64,000 nt of DNA from Lewinellaceae bacterium (GTDB lineage: Bacteria > Bacteroidota > Bacteroidia > Chitinophagales > Saprospiraceae), in NCBI GenBank assembly GCA_020636095.1, contig JACJYN010000002.1, forward strand, positions 620,001-684,000. Reading direction: 5' to 3'. This document shows positions 51,371-61,251 of the stretch, piece after piece. The position numbers and the translations under genes were made by a program. Position 1 is the first letter of the stretch; every line of letters starts with the position of its first letter. The notes beneath the pieces were generated by a model that worked only from the letters and a program-made list of their open reading frames with translations, made no database searches and had not been told where the DNA came from.

Positions 51371-51396
51371 ACAGTAAGAGAACCAAAGAGGCAAAA

Positions 51397-52647
51397 ATGG
51401 ACAAGAAAATAGACAAGAAAAATTGGACGGTAAAACGCGTAGGGCTTTACACCATCGCAGTAGCGGCAGTGGTTTTTTTGTTTTCCACCATTTATAAAGA
51501 AGCGGGCACTTCGCGCCTCAATGTGCAGCGTGAACGGCTCCTAACCGACACGGTTGAAACGGGTGTTTTCAAGGAATTCATCACCTTATTTGGCGTCGTG
51601 GAGCCTATCTCGACGGTGTACCTGGATGCCATTGAAAGTGGCAGAGTAGAGGAGATTTTCATTGAAAATGGGGCCATGGTCAGCGAAGGCGAAAACCTGA
51701 TGCGCCTTTCCAACCTGGAGCTACAGCTGAACGTGCTCAACCAGGAGGCACAGATCATCACCCAGATCAACACCATTCGCAATACCAGTATCCTGATGGA
51801 TCAGCAGAGCCTGAGCATCAAGGAGCAGGCCCTGGATGTGGCGTATCGCATCGACCAGCTGGAAAAACGAACCGCCCGCAATAAATCGCTTTACAACGAC
51901 CGTGTGATCTCACAGGTGGACTACGAAGAAACCCAGGATGAGTATGAGCACCTCTTGCGGCGCAAGATACTGCTCAACCAGACCATCGCCAAGGACTCGC
52001 TCTTTCAGCTGATGCAAGAGAACCAAATGGACAACTCGCTGGACCTGATGCATCGCAACCTGGCCATTGCCAGAAACAGCCTGGACCACCTGACCGTTCG
52101 CGCCCCGATCAGCGGCCAGCTGTCCGGGATGGATTCGGAGATCGGGCAGTTGATCAACCGGGGCGACCGCATCGCCCAGATTGATATTCTCGATGATTAT
52201 AAAATTCGCGCTCGTATCGATGAATACTATATTTCCCGTATTTTCCCCGAGCAGGAAGGTACTTTTGTAATGGAGGGCCAGACCTACACCCTGAGAATCC
52301 GCCGCATTTACCCTGAGGTGGCCAATGGTACATTCGAGGCCGACCTGATCTTCGTCGGCGACCGCCCTTCCAATATCAAACGGGGGCAGACCATCTCCCT
52401 GAAGCTTTCCCTCAGCGATGATACGCAGGCGATGCTACTGGAAAAGGGCGGTTTTTATCAGGCTACCGGCGGCAACTGGGTGTATGTGATCGACCCCAAA
52501 TCCGGGATGGCCCGCAAGCGCGATATCCGCGTAGGCCGCCAAAACCCCAACTACTATGAAGTGCTCGAAGGCCTCGAGGAAGGAGATGTGGTCATCGTCT
52601 CCAGCTATGACAACTTTGGCGATAAAGAAGAATTGGTTTTAAAATAA
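51397..52647 (+). CDS. HlyD/MacA-like periplasmic adaptor subunit
   Basis: A 416-residue membrane-fusion protein. A short basic N-terminus precedes one TM anchor (LYTIAVAAVVFLFSTIY, residues ~17-33). A barrel-sandwich half (GRVEEIFIENGAMVSEGENL) and a coiled-coil hairpin follow (residues ~105-220, NQEAQIITQINTIRNTSILM onward). The second lipoyl half is LTVRAPISGQLSGMDSEIGQ, then beta-barrel domains. It bridges the inner-membrane ABC permeases to an outer-membrane duct or cell surface. It is the first gene of the sigma-54-driven operon with an ATPase and two permeases. Confidence 0.9.
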   Translation: MDKKIDKKNWTVKRVGLYTIAVAAVVFLFSTIYKEAGTSRLNVQRERLLTDTVETGVFKEFITLFGVVEPISTVYLDAIESGRVEEIFIENGAMVSEGENLMRLSNLELQLNVLNQEAQIITQINTIRNTSILMDQQSLSIKEQALDVAYRIDQLEKRTARNKSLYNDRVISQVDYEETQDEYEHLLRRKILLNQTIAKDSLFQLMQENQMDNSLDLMHRNLAIARNSLDHLTVRAPISGQLSGMDSEIGQLINRGDRIAQIDILDDYKIRARIDEYYISRIFPEQEGTFVMEGQTYTLRIRRIYPEVANGTFEADLIFVGDRPSNIKRGQTISLKLSLSDDTQAMLLEKGGFYQATGGNWVYVIDPKSGMARKRDIRVGRQNPNYYEVLEGLEEGDVVIVSSYDNFGDKEELVLK

Positions 52648-52820
52648 AAACCCAACTGTTATGATCCTGAAAATTATTGAAACCTTAATTCGATGGCTAC
52701 TGGCAGGCTTTATGTAATAGCTTGTCGGCTTTGCCGTCACTTGTTTAGGGTTGTTTGCTGATCGTTGAACGAGAACCAACAACCAACAACAGACAACCAA
52801 CAACCGGAAAAGCAAAAAAA

Positions 52821-53510
52821 ATGATTCGGACCAACAAATTGATGAAAGTCTACCGCACCGAAGAGGTGGAGACCACAGCGCTCAATGAAGTGAGTGTGGA
52901 GATCAAACCAGGAGAATTTGTCTCCATCATGGGCCCCTCAGGATGCGGAAAATCCACCCTTTTGAACATCCTTGGCCTGATCGACAACCCGTCCGGCGGG
53001 GAATACCACTTCCTGGATAAGGAGGTATCGAAATTCTCGGAACGCCAGCGCTCCCAACTACGCAAAAACAATATCGGCTTTATCTTTCAGAGCTTTAACC
53101 TGATCGATGAACTGACGGTATTTGAAAACGTGGAGTTGCCGCTGATCTACACCAAGGTGAGCAGCAGCGACCGCAAAAAGCGGGTGGACGACGTGCTCGA
53201 TAAGATGAACATGATGCACCGCCGCAACCACTTCCCCCAGCAATTGTCCGGTGGCCAGCAGCAGCGGGTGGCCGTGGCCCGCGCCATCGTCAACAACCCC
53301 AAGCTGATCCTGGCGGATGAACCTACGGGGAACCTGGATAGCGCCAACGGGGACGACGTGATGAAAAACCTGGTGCACCTCAACAACGAAGGGGCCACCA
53401 TCATCATGGTGACCCACTCCCAATACTGCGCCGAATTTGGCAACCGCATCATCCGCCTGCTGGATGGGCAGGTCGTCACGGAGAGCATGGTGGCGAAGCA
53501 GATGTTGTAG
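52821..53510 (+). CDS. ABC transporter ATP-binding protein, MacB/LolD type
   Basis: A 229-residue ATPase from the ATG at 52821; the frame upstream only reads a CAA-rich microsatellite (about 52775-52806). Walker A GPSGCGKST is at residues 38-46, IFQSFNLID the Q-loop, LSGGQQQR at 142-149 and Walker B LILADEP. The H-loop is MVTHSQYC. It energises the permeases encoded next. Gap to the adaptor gene is 173 bp, within one transcription unit by orientation. Confidence 0.92.
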   Translation: MIRTNKLMKVYRTEEVETTALNEVSVEIKPGEFVSIMGPSGCGKSTLLNILGLIDNPSGGEYHFLDKEVSKFSERQRSQLRKNNIGFIFQSFNLIDELTVFENVELPLIYTKVSSSDRKKRVDDVLDKMNMMHRRNHFPQQLSGGQQQRVAVARAIVNNPKLILADEPTGNLDSANGDDVMKNLVHLNNEGATIIMVTHSQYCAEFGNRIIRLLDGQVVTESMVAKQML

Positions 53511-53751
53511 AAATCGGGATTCGGGTGGCGGGAGGTGTTCTGCTGACGGCTGTCTAACCACGGGTTGTACCGTTGTACGGGTAACCCATTCGGCTACCTG
53601 TCTGATGTTGGACAGCGATGGCCACCTGGTGTACACCTGCCAGCCAGGCCGGACGTCCAGCGGCCGAACTGCGAATACCGAATTCGTCCTCCTGGACGGC
53701 TACCCCCCCATTCCATTACTAATTTGAATTCACCCTTATCAATCCCAGCAA

Positions 53752-56157
53752 ATGTGGAAGTCACAAATCAGGCTCGCCCTCAGGAGTCTTTGGAAAAACA
53801 AGCTCAATACAACGATCAAACTCGCCGGTTTCATCGTCGGCATCACCTCTTGCCTGATGATCATGCTCTTTATTCAGCAAGAGCTGAATTATGATGCTTT
53901 TCACGAAAAGGGGGATCGGCTGGTACGGGTGGTGATGGAATACGGCATGGCGGGAGAGTCCGGAATAGTCAATGTAACCGGCAACAAAGTGGCGCCCGCT
54001 TTTAAAGAGGATTTCGCTGAGGTAGCCAATGCATGCCGGGTTATTGAATACAATCAGGTGGTCAAATTCCGGGAACAGATTTTTGAGGAGCCTCATTTTT
54101 ATTACGCTGACAGCACCTTTTTTGAGTTGTTTACGTTCCCTCTGCTCCAGGGCGAACCCGGCGAGGTACTACGTGCGCCCGATCAGGTAGTGTTGGCCGA
54201 GCGGATGGCCAAAAAATATTTTGGCGACGAAGACCCGATAGGGAAAGTCCTCCGCGTCGGCACGGACAACAATTATACTGTGTCGGGCATTATGCAGGAT
54301 CCACCTGCCGCCTCCCAGCTGAAGCCGGATTTCATCGGGTCTTTTGTCAGCCTCAGAGATGCCCGTGCGGAGCGCCTTACGTGGTGGAATGCCAATTATG
54401 CGACTTACCTGCTGCTCCACAACGCAGAAAGCAGGCCCGGGCTTGAGGCGAAGATACCCGAATACATGCGCCGGCACGCCAATGAGACGGGATCGGAAGG
54501 GGAAAACTATTTGTCCTATCGTCTCGAACCCTTGCTGGAGGTTCACCTGCACTCTCCGGTTCCGGGAAATTTTGAGCCCAATGGAGACATCCGCTACATT
54601 TATATCCTGTCCGCTATCGGTTTGTTCATTCTGTTAATCAGTACTTCTTCATATATCAATCTGGCTACCGCCGTCAGTACCGAAAGGGCCAAAGAAATAG
54701 GTGTTCAAAAAGTGCTGGGAGCCAGCCGCGGGCAATTATTCTGGCAGCACCTGGCGGAGTCGATGGTTTTGACGGGACTGGCCCTGACGGCCAGTATAGC
54801 ACTTGTGCCGTTGTTCTTGCCTTTTTTCAATAGCCTTTTCGACCGGCAGTTGAGCGCCAATGTATTGCTGGGCCCGGCATTTATGGGCGGGCTTTTCCTG
54901 TTCGGGCTTTCAACCAGCCTGCTGGCAGGAGCCTACCCCGCTACCGTTCTTTCGGGTTTCGAGCCATTCCGGGTGTTAAAAGGGGCTTACAAGCACTCTT
55001 CCTCCGGCAACTTGCTGCGAAAATCGCTGATCGTTTTTCAGTTTGCGATTTCAGTCATCCTGGTCATTTCCACCCTGGTGTTACAGGGACAGATGCAGTA
55101 CATACAGGAAAAAAAACTGGGCTATGACAAAAGCCACGTCCTGGCCCTGCGTACGGACCAGCAGGTAGTCGAAAAACTGGATGCCCTGAGGTCAGAATGG
55201 GTGGGGCAGAAAGGCATACAATCACTTAGCCTGGTTTACGAAACGCCCGTTCACATTAAAGGCGGCTACGACATCAGCCGCTCGGTGAATGGAGAACACG
55301 CGAAGATGGTCACAGCCCTGCCCGCTGACGAACACTTTCTGGAAACGGTCAATATCGGGCTGGCGGCGGGTAGCGGCATTAGCAAGGCGGATGTTGAAAT
55401 AGCGGCTCGCCTCGGATCGGGAAGCGACACCACCTCTACCCTATCCATTCTCATCAATGAATCGCAGGCCCGGGCATTCGGCTGGACACCGGAGGAAGCC
55501 CTGCGGCAATTCGTTTCCTTTAACGGGCGCCGCGTACAGATAAAAGGCGTGATGAAAGATTTCCATTTTGCTTCGCTTCATGAGCCGATCGGCAATCTCG
55601 TTGTATTTCCCACGTCCTGGGGCAATACGCTGATGGCAAAGCTGGATGGCCGGGATATTCCCGGCGCATTGCAATATATGGAAAGTAAGTGGACGCAACT
55701 GGCGCCGCACCGGCCCTTTACCTATCATTTCCTCGATGAAGAATTTGGGCGGATGTACGCCAGTGAGTGGCAGGCGGCCAAGCTGGCCACCACCTTTTCC
55801 TGGCTCGCCATTCTGCTGGCCTGCCTGGCCCTGTTCGGTGTTTCATCGTACAGCATCGTACAGCGGTCCAGAGAGGTGAGCATCCGCAAGGTGCTGGGGG
55901 CGTCGATGACGAGTATTATCAGCCTGCTCTCCGGCAGTTTTCTGAAGCTCGTCGTCTGGTCGTTTCTCGCCGCTATGCCGGTTGGCTGGTACCTGATGCA
56001 CCAATGGTTGCAAAATTTCACCTACCACATCGAAATACAATGGTGGATGTTTACCCTGGCCGCCTTGCTGGCACTGGGAGCCGCCTTCCTCTCCGTCAGT
56101 GTGCAGTCCATACGAACGGCTCTGGTGAACCCGGCGGAGGAACTGAAGGGAGAGTGA
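53752..56157 (+). CDS. ABC transporter permease, large FtsX/MacB_PCD type (first)
   Basis: An 801-residue permease with a duplicated layout common in Bacteroidota. The N-terminal TM (WKNKLNTTIKLAGFIVGITS) is followed by a periplasmic MacB_PCD domain with FHEKGDRLVRVV. A first FtsX core around residues 280-425 contains TERAKEIGVQKVLGASRGQL. A second TM/PCD unit follows, with a final FtsX core (QRSREVSIRKVLGASMTSII). Likely exports a peptide, antibiotic or lipid with the adaptor and ATPase. A 241-bp gap (53511-53751) before it has no gene. It is paralogous to the next gene. Confidence 0.9.
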   Translation: MWKSQIRLALRSLWKNKLNTTIKLAGFIVGITSCLMIMLFIQQELNYDAFHEKGDRLVRVVMEYGMAGESGIVNVTGNKVAPAFKEDFAEVANACRVIEYNQVVKFREQIFEEPHFYYADSTFFELFTFPLLQGEPGEVLRAPDQVVLAERMAKKYFGDEDPIGKVLRVGTDNNYTVSGIMQDPPAASQLKPDFIGSFVSLRDARAERLTWWNANYATYLLLHNAESRPGLEAKIPEYMRRHANETGSEGENYLSYRLEPLLEVHLHSPVPGNFEPNGDIRYIYILSAIGLFILLISTSSYINLATAVSTERAKEIGVQKVLGASRGQLFWQHLAESMVLTGLALTASIALVPLFLPFFNSLFDRQLSANVLLGPAFMGGLFLFGLSTSLLAGAYPATVLSGFEPFRVLKGAYKHSSSGNLLRKSLIVFQFAISVILVISTLVLQGQMQYIQEKKLGYDKSHVLALRTDQQVVEKLDALRSEWVGQKGIQSLSLVYETPVHIKGGYDISRSVNGEHAKMVTALPADEHFLETVNIGLAAGSGISKADVEIAARLGSGSDTTSTLSILINESQARAFGWTPEEALRQFVSFNGRRVQIKGVMKDFHFASLHEPIGNLVVFPTSWGNTLMAKLDGRDIPGALQYMESKWTQLAPHRPFTYHFLDEEFGRMYASEWQAAKLATTFSWLAILLACLALFGVSSYSIVQRSREVSIRKVLGASMTSIISLLSGSFLKLVVWSFLAAMPVGWYLMHQWLQNFTYHIEIQWWMFTLAALLALGAAFLSVSVQSIRTALVNPAEELKGE

Positions 56158-56208
56158 TTGTAGCCCTGACACACTGGTTACACCAAAACACAGATACACA
56201 ATAAATCC

Positions 56209-58620
56209 ATGCTAAAGAACTACCTGAAGATCGCCCTTCGCAACCTCTGGAAACACAAGCTCTTTTCCGGAATCAACATTTTCGGCCTGGGCGCCGCCAT
56301 TGGCGCCAGCCTGTTGTTGATGCTCACCGCCCTGCAGCAGTTCTCCTTCGACCGGTTCCACCAAAACGGAGATCACATCTACCGGGCCTACCTGGAGTCC
56401 TACCGCTCCCGCGGGCTGGAGCGAGGCGCCAATATGCCTACCCCGTTGCAGCCTGTATTGGAAGAGGAAATAGCGGGCCTGGAGCACGCCATCCGCTGGC
56501 GGGGTGGAAGAGCGGTGGTTGAGTACGAAGGGGAGCGCTACCAGACGGGCATACGGTATACGGACCCGGCTTTCTTTCAACTATTTTCCTTTCAATTACT
56601 GGAAGGCGACCCCGCCCGGGTTTTGGCCGGCCCGAACAGCCTGGTGCTTTCAGAAAGTGAAGCCGTGAAATTCTTTGGCGCCACAGCCGGGATCGTCGGC
56701 CGCGAATTGAAGGTCATCACGGGGGGGATACCGAAAATCCTGCAGGTTACCGGAGTGGTGGAAGACCAACCCTACAATTCGAGCCTGAACTACGAAATGA
56801 TCACCCGTTATGAAAATGCACCAGACTATCAGGAAGGCAAGGACAATTGGAATAATTTTAACCACGCCTTGTTCTTACAGTTAAAAGAAGGACAAAATCC
56901 CCAGGAGGTAGAACAGCAACTGGCGGCCATCACCCAAAAATATTTTTCCAACGATATAGAACGGATCGAACAGGAGGGCGCTTCCGCCCCGGATGGCGGC
57001 CCGGTGCTCCGGCTGAAGCTGCAGCCGATGCATGAGCTGCATTTCGACCGCGATGTTTCCGGGGATGGCATGAGCCGGGCCTTTCCCATCGGCCTGTTGA
57101 TCGGGGCTTTTTTCATTCTGGGCATCGCCTGCATCAATTTTGTCAACCTCACCCTGGGCAGCTCCATGACGCGGGCCCGGGAGGTGGGCGTCCGCAAGGT
57201 GCTGGGCGCCACCCGGCGGCAGCTGGCCGGCCAGTTTTGGGGCGAGGCGCTGCTGGTAACGGGGTTAGCCCTGGTATTGGGCCTGGCGGCGAGCCAGTTC
57301 ATATTGCCCGGTTTCAACCGCCTATTCCGTACTGAGATTGAACTCAACCACCCTCATCTCTTCCTGTCCATTGGGCTGATCCTCATCGGCATCGGGCTAT
57401 TGGGAGGCGGGTATCCCGCCCTGGTGCTGTCGCGGTTTCAGGCGGCGGCAGTGCTAAAAGGCAACATGCAGGGGCCTCGCCCCGGGCGCCTGCGCAACCT
57501 GCTGGTGCTGGCGCAATTCGCCATTTCGGTGTTGCTCATCAGCTGTACCATCATCATCGGGCAGCAGCTGCAGTACCTGCGGCATAAACCCTTAGGATTT
57601 AATAAAGAAGAAGTAGTGAGCATTCCGCTACCCCCGGGCCTCGACGCCCCCCAGGTGCTGGAACGCCTCCGAAACGAACTGGCGCCCAACCCCCGGGTGA
57701 AAAGCATTTCGGCCGGCTATAACAATTTCGGGCTGGGTATGGATGGCTCCACCTATACCTCGATCATTTCCTTCACACAGAATGAAAAGGAATACTATAC
57801 CCATTGGCAGGTGGCCGATTACGGTTTCACCGAAGCGCTGGGAATACCTCTGGTGGAAGGGCGTGGCTTTTCCAAAGATTATTCAACGGATACGGTGCAG
57901 GCCATCCTGATCAATGAAACCTTCGCCCGGCAGTTGGGCGAAGGCCCCTATGCCGGCAAAGTCCTGGAAATGGAGCCCCCCCGGGAAGTCATCGGCGTGA
58001 TGAAGGACTTCCACTTCCAGTCGCTGGAAAAGCCGATCGAGCCCCTGTCCGTCGCCCTGGCCCGCCCCGGCGGCGGCTTCCCGATGAACTACCTCTTCGT
58101 CCGCATCAGCCCGGATGAAGCGCCGGCGACGATGCAGGCCCTGGAAGCCAGCTGGAAGGCCATCGCACCCAAAGCGCCCTTTATCGCGTCTTTCCTCAAT
58201 GAAAATACCAACCGGCTCTACAAGGTAGAGGAGATCATGGGGCAGCTGTTTATTACCGCCGCCTCCCTGGCCATTATCTTGTCCTGCATGGGGCTGTTCG
58301 GCATCGCGGTGCTGGCCATCGGCCAGCGCACCAAGGAGATCGGCATCCGCAAAGTATTGGGGGCTTCTGTAGCCAGCCTCGTCGCCCTGCTCTCCCGCGA
58401 CTTCCTGAAAATAGTGGCCCTGGCCATACTGGTGGCCGCCCCTCTGGCCTGGCTGGCCATGCAGGCCTGGTTGAAGAATTACGCTTACCGCATCGATATA
58501 CAATGGTGGGTGTTTGTGCTGGCCGGCGCGCTGGCGGTGCTCATCGCTTTTGTTACCCTAAGCCTGCAATCGGTGCGGGCGGCGCGGGCGAATCCGGTGG
58601 AGGCGTTGCGGAGTGAGTGA
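56209..58620 (+). CDS. ABC transporter permease, large FtsX/MacB_PCD type (second)
   Basis: An 803-residue paralogue of the preceding permease with the same two-unit layout. N-terminal NLWKHKLFSGINIFGLGAAI starts the first TM. PCD has FHQNGDHIYRAYLESYRSRG, first FtsX core TRAREVGVRKVLGATRRQLA, and last core QRTKEIGIRKVLGASVASLV. It starts 51 bp after the previous stop. The two permeases probably work as a heterodimer, or as alternatives, with the one ATPase. A strong hairpin follows the gene. Confidence 0.9.
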   Translation: MLKNYLKIALRNLWKHKLFSGINIFGLGAAIGASLLLMLTALQQFSFDRFHQNGDHIYRAYLESYRSRGLERGANMPTPLQPVLEEEIAGLEHAIRWRGGRAVVEYEGERYQTGIRYTDPAFFQLFSFQLLEGDPARVLAGPNSLVLSESEAVKFFGATAGIVGRELKVITGGIPKILQVTGVVEDQPYNSSLNYEMITRYENAPDYQEGKDNWNNFNHALFLQLKEGQNPQEVEQQLAAITQKYFSNDIERIEQEGASAPDGGPVLRLKLQPMHELHFDRDVSGDGMSRAFPIGLLIGAFFILGIACINFVNLTLGSSMTRAREVGVRKVLGATRRQLAGQFWGEALLVTGLALVLGLAASQFILPGFNRLFRTEIELNHPHLFLSIGLILIGIGLLGGGYPALVLSRFQAAAVLKGNMQGPRPGRLRNLLVLAQFAISVLLISCTIIIGQQLQYLRHKPLGFNKEEVVSIPLPPGLDAPQVLERLRNELAPNPRVKSISAGYNNFGLGMDGSTYTSIISFTQNEKEYYTHWQVADYGFTEALGIPLVEGRGFSKDYSTDTVQAILINETFARQLGEGPYAGKVLEMEPPREVIGVMKDFHFQSLEKPIEPLSVALARPGGGFPMNYLFVRISPDEAPATMQALEASWKAIAPKAPFIASFLNENTNRLYKVEEIMGQLFITAASLAIILSCMGLFGIAVLAIGQRTKEIGIRKVLGASVASLVALLSRDFLKIVALAILVAAPLAWLAMQAWLKNYAYRIDIQWWVFVLAGALAVLIAFVTLSLQSVRAARANPVEALRSE

Positions 58621-58675
58621 GTGGCGCATTCGGCTATTCTATCCAGGTACCCACTTTAACCACATTGCATGCATG

Positions 58676-58712
58676 ATAGCGCTTGTGGGGGAAAAGCCCC
58701 GACAAGCGCTAT
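58676..58712 (+). terminator. Hairpin terminator candidate after the MacAB-like operon
   Basis: ATAGCGCTTGTGGGG pairs with CCCCGACAAGCGCTAT (one bulged base) around a 6-nt loop, 55 bp after the last stop codon. The sequence after it is not T-rich, so termination may be Rho-dependent or weak. Confidence 0.55.
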
Positions 58713-58923
58713 TGCTTCCTGAAGGAAGATAATGCCCGCCAAAGTTGGATTTAACGCAGTTGGATTGGTTTTTTTGGACATTAATTCGATGGACGGCTTT
58801 TTTGGACTCTATTGGCGGGATAAATGATTCTTTGGGTTGGAGGGGAAGGGGTGCAGTTAAAGGGCCCATTTGCTGGACGCTCGTTGAGTGGCCGAAAACC
58901 CCAACAACCCATATTGAAACCCG

Positions 58924-59206
58924 GATGAGAAATGCTGGCATATTCCCTATCGTAAAGAAGCCTATAAAGAGCTAAAACGCCTATTTGGAGAAGGCCAGGT
59001 GGTGGTATCGGAAAAACGGCCAGTAGTGCCGCAACCCGAAAAAAAGTAAAAAAGGAGCAAGCGGTAACTCAGCTGAAATATAAGGATGAGTTGATCCGGC
59101 TGGAAGAACGGTTGAGGATACAGCGGTATAGCCCAAGTACAGTAAAACGTATAAGTCTTTTTTCACTCTACTGCTAAGTTTTTATCCCAAAAAACATCCG
59201 GAAACA
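58924..59206 (+). pseudogene. Frameshifted N-terminal half of the tyrosine recombinase
   Basis: One frame reads CWHIPYRKEAYKELKRLFGE up to PVVPQPEKK and a stop. A second frame then reads KKEQAVTQLKYKDELIRLEE, continues to RIQRYSPSTVK, and a third joins with TYKSFFTLLLSFYPKKHPET directly to the ORF at 59207. Two single A losses, in the runs at 59039-59045 and 59147-59150, would restore one frame. This is the N-terminal and SAM-like core-binding region of the recombinase. There is a further stop upstream at 58914. Confidence 0.65.
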
Positions 59207-59932
59207 TTGAAAAAAGAAGAAATCATGCGTTTTTTGCTGAAATCCATTGAAGATAGGCGGTGGTCTGAATCTGCCCAAAATCAGGCGGTGAATGCCATTA
59301 AATTCTATTTTGAAAAAGTCTTGGGCCAAGAGCGCACATTTTACGAACTACGCCCTCGGAAAAGTCAAAAACTGCCTGGGGTATTTAGTGAGCAGGAAAT
59401 CATCGCCCTGTTTAAAGCTATAGAAAATCTGAAACATCGAACTATTCTAATGCTTATCTATAGCGCCGGATTACGGATTGGCGAAAGTGTAAAACTGAGA
59501 AAAGCAGATATTAATTTGGAACGAAAGAGCATTTTTATTAAAGCTGGGAAAGGGAAAAAAGACCGGTATTCCGTCCTTTCAGACAAAGTAGTCTTATTAC
59601 TTCAAGAATACATAGAGGCCTACAAACCGGACTATTGGCTTTTCGAAGGGCAAGATGGTGGACAATATAGCACCAGGAGCATACAACAGGTATTTCGCAG
59701 GGCGGTAGCAAAAGCGGATATAAATCCATATTCTACCGTCCATACGTTACGTCATTCTTTCGCAACTCATTTGCTAGAGCGAGGAATGGATTTGCGCTAC
59801 ATCCAGTCCTTACTTGGCCATAGCAGTAGTGAAACTACAGAGATTTATACTCATGTTACAAAGAAAGCTCGGGAAAAACTTTATAGTCCTCTTGATTTTT
59901 TGGATATTGATAAACCAACCAAGAAAACTTGA
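59207..59932 (+). CDS. Tyrosine recombinase/integrase catalytic domain (5' part frameshifted)
   Basis: 241 residues from a TTG; an ATG at 59225 is the more usual initiator. The catalytic domain is complete: Arg90 in AGLRIGE, beta-hairpin Lys near KAGKGKKDR, His179-x-x-Arg182 in HTLRHSFATHLL, His205 in LLGHSSSETTEIYTHV and nucleophile Tyr214. It would catalyse site-specific strand exchange. The core-binding domain lies upstream in shifted frames, so as assembled the enzyme is probably inactive. It marks the left side of the AT-rich segment, followed by an att-like repeat cluster. Confidence 0.83.
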   Translation: MKKEEIMRFLLKSIEDRRWSESAQNQAVNAIKFYFEKVLGQERTFYELRPRKSQKLPGVFSEQEIIALFKAIENLKHRTILMLIYSAGLRIGESVKLRKADINLERKSIFIKAGKGKKDRYSVLSDKVVLLLQEYIEAYKPDYWLFEGQDGGQYSTRSIQQVFRRAVAKADINPYSTVHTLRHSFATHLLERGMDLRYIQSLLGHSSSETTEIYTHVTKKAREKLYSPLDFLDIDKPTKKT

Positions 59933-59935
59933 TTT

Positions 59936-59980
59936 TATAGCGGGTTATAATAAGAAATAACTCGCTATATAGCGGGTTAC
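59936..59980. other. Att-like repeat cluster downstream of the integrase gene
   Basis: TATAGCGGGTTA occurs as a direct repeat at 59936-59947 and 59968-59979. An inverted copy (ATAACTCGCTA, 59957-59967) lies between them. It starts just after the recombinase stop codon. Such direct-plus-inverted core repeats next to an integrase suggest a recombination site; a terminator hairpin is the alternative. The remaining gap to 60172 contains no gene. Confidence 0.5.
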
Positions 59981-60172
59981 ACAGATGTTACCTGCAAGCT
60001 AAAAAAATAAAACTCAAAGGAATTATGGAACTAAACATTGAATTTTTTATTGCGTAAAAAACGCATCCAGAAACTGCTTTGGAAGTGAAAGAAGGAAAAA
60101 TATGCACGCTAGATAAGTAATGTAAATAATATCAACCACAATAGTGAAGCACCGATAGCATTATAATAAAGT

Positions 60173-61225
60173 ATGAAAAAGAAAATTGAATATGGCATTT
60201 CCACCTTTGCCGATGTTATGCCTGACCCACATACGGGCAGAACTATATCACAAGCAGAACGCATTCGACAAGTGGTTGATGACATTGTCTTGGCTGACAA
60301 GTTGGGAGTTGACTTTTATGGCGTAGGCGAGCATCATAGACGAGAATTTGCGGCTTCATCGCCAGCGATAGTGTTGGCTGCAGCTGCGGGCAAAACCAAC
60401 CACATTACATTAGGTAGTACCGTCACAGTTTTATCGACCAGCGACCCCATTCGTGTGTATCAGGACTTTGCTACAATTGATGCCATCAGTGATGGACGAG
60501 CAGAATTGCTGGTTGGTCGTGGTGCATTTACCGAATCATTTCCTTTGTTTGGTTTCGACCTCAATCTATACGATTTATTGTTTGATGAACGACTTGAATT
60601 GTTACTTAAAGCAAGAGATAACGAATTTGTTACGTGGAGCGGAAAAACGAGAAGTCCGATTGACAACTTAGGCGTTTATCCACGTACTGAAAAACCATTG
60701 AACATATCTATGGCCTTGGGTGGTTCGCGGAGTACCGTTATTAAAGCAGCAAAACTTGGACTTCCCGTAGTTTTGGCTATGTTGGGTGGCAATATTGTTG
60801 ATTTCAGTAATTACGCAAAATTTTATCGCGCAGTAGCACAAGAAAGTGGACACGATTCGGATAAATTAAAATTCAGCGTTCACGCACACGGTTTTGTGCT
60901 TAACAACAGCAAAGAAACTGCCGACACATTTTTTCCATACATACAGCATTACAGAAATCATTTATTGGGAGAACGTGGTTTTCCGCCTTACACAAGAAGC
61001 GACTTTGATTACGCACGTTCCTCAGGGCAAGGATTATTTGTAGGTGGACCCGAAGAAGTAGCAGACAAAATTACGCTGCTTATCAACCATTTGAACATTG
61101 ACAGGTTTATAATTCAAATGCCTTTGGCAACTATGCCTCACGATATAGTTAAAGAAGCAATTGGGGTTTATGCCACAAAAGTAATTCCGCTTGTTAAAGA
61201 AAAGATTGAAGCGGGAACTATTTAA
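60173..61225 (+). CDS. LLM-class flavin-dependent oxidoreductase
   Basis: A 350-residue luciferase-like monooxygenase family TIM barrel. YGISTFADVMPDPHTGRTIS starts the protein. GVDFYGVGEHHRREFAASSP, VLSTSDPIRVYQDFATIDAI and GRAELLVGRGAFTESFPLFG are typical of the class. It uses reduced FMN to act on small organic substrates. The gene is AT-rich like the rest of the segment and convergent with the hxlR gene, ending 26 bp from it. Confidence 0.88.
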   Translation: MKKKIEYGISTFADVMPDPHTGRTISQAERIRQVVDDIVLADKLGVDFYGVGEHHRREFAASSPAIVLAAAAGKTNHITLGSTVTVLSTSDPIRVYQDFATIDAISDGRAELLVGRGAFTESFPLFGFDLNLYDLLFDERLELLLKARDNEFVTWSGKTRSPIDNLGVYPRTEKPLNISMALGGSRSTVIKAAKLGLPVVLAMLGGNIVDFSNYAKFYRAVAQESGHDSDKLKFSVHAHGFVLNNSKETADTFFPYIQHYRNHLLGERGFPPYTRSDFDYARSSGQGLFVGGPEEVADKITLLINHLNIDRFIIQMPLATMPHDIVKEAIGVYATKVIPLVKEKIEAGTI

Positions 61226-61251
61226 GGGCACCTCTAAAAACCACCACTTTG

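Noticed and set aside
59936..59980. Integron attI/attC site
   Set aside because: Repeats resemble a recombination site, but no GTTRRRY-type core or cassette array was identified, and the recombinase lacks an obvious IntI-specific insert. Kept only as an att-like cluster.
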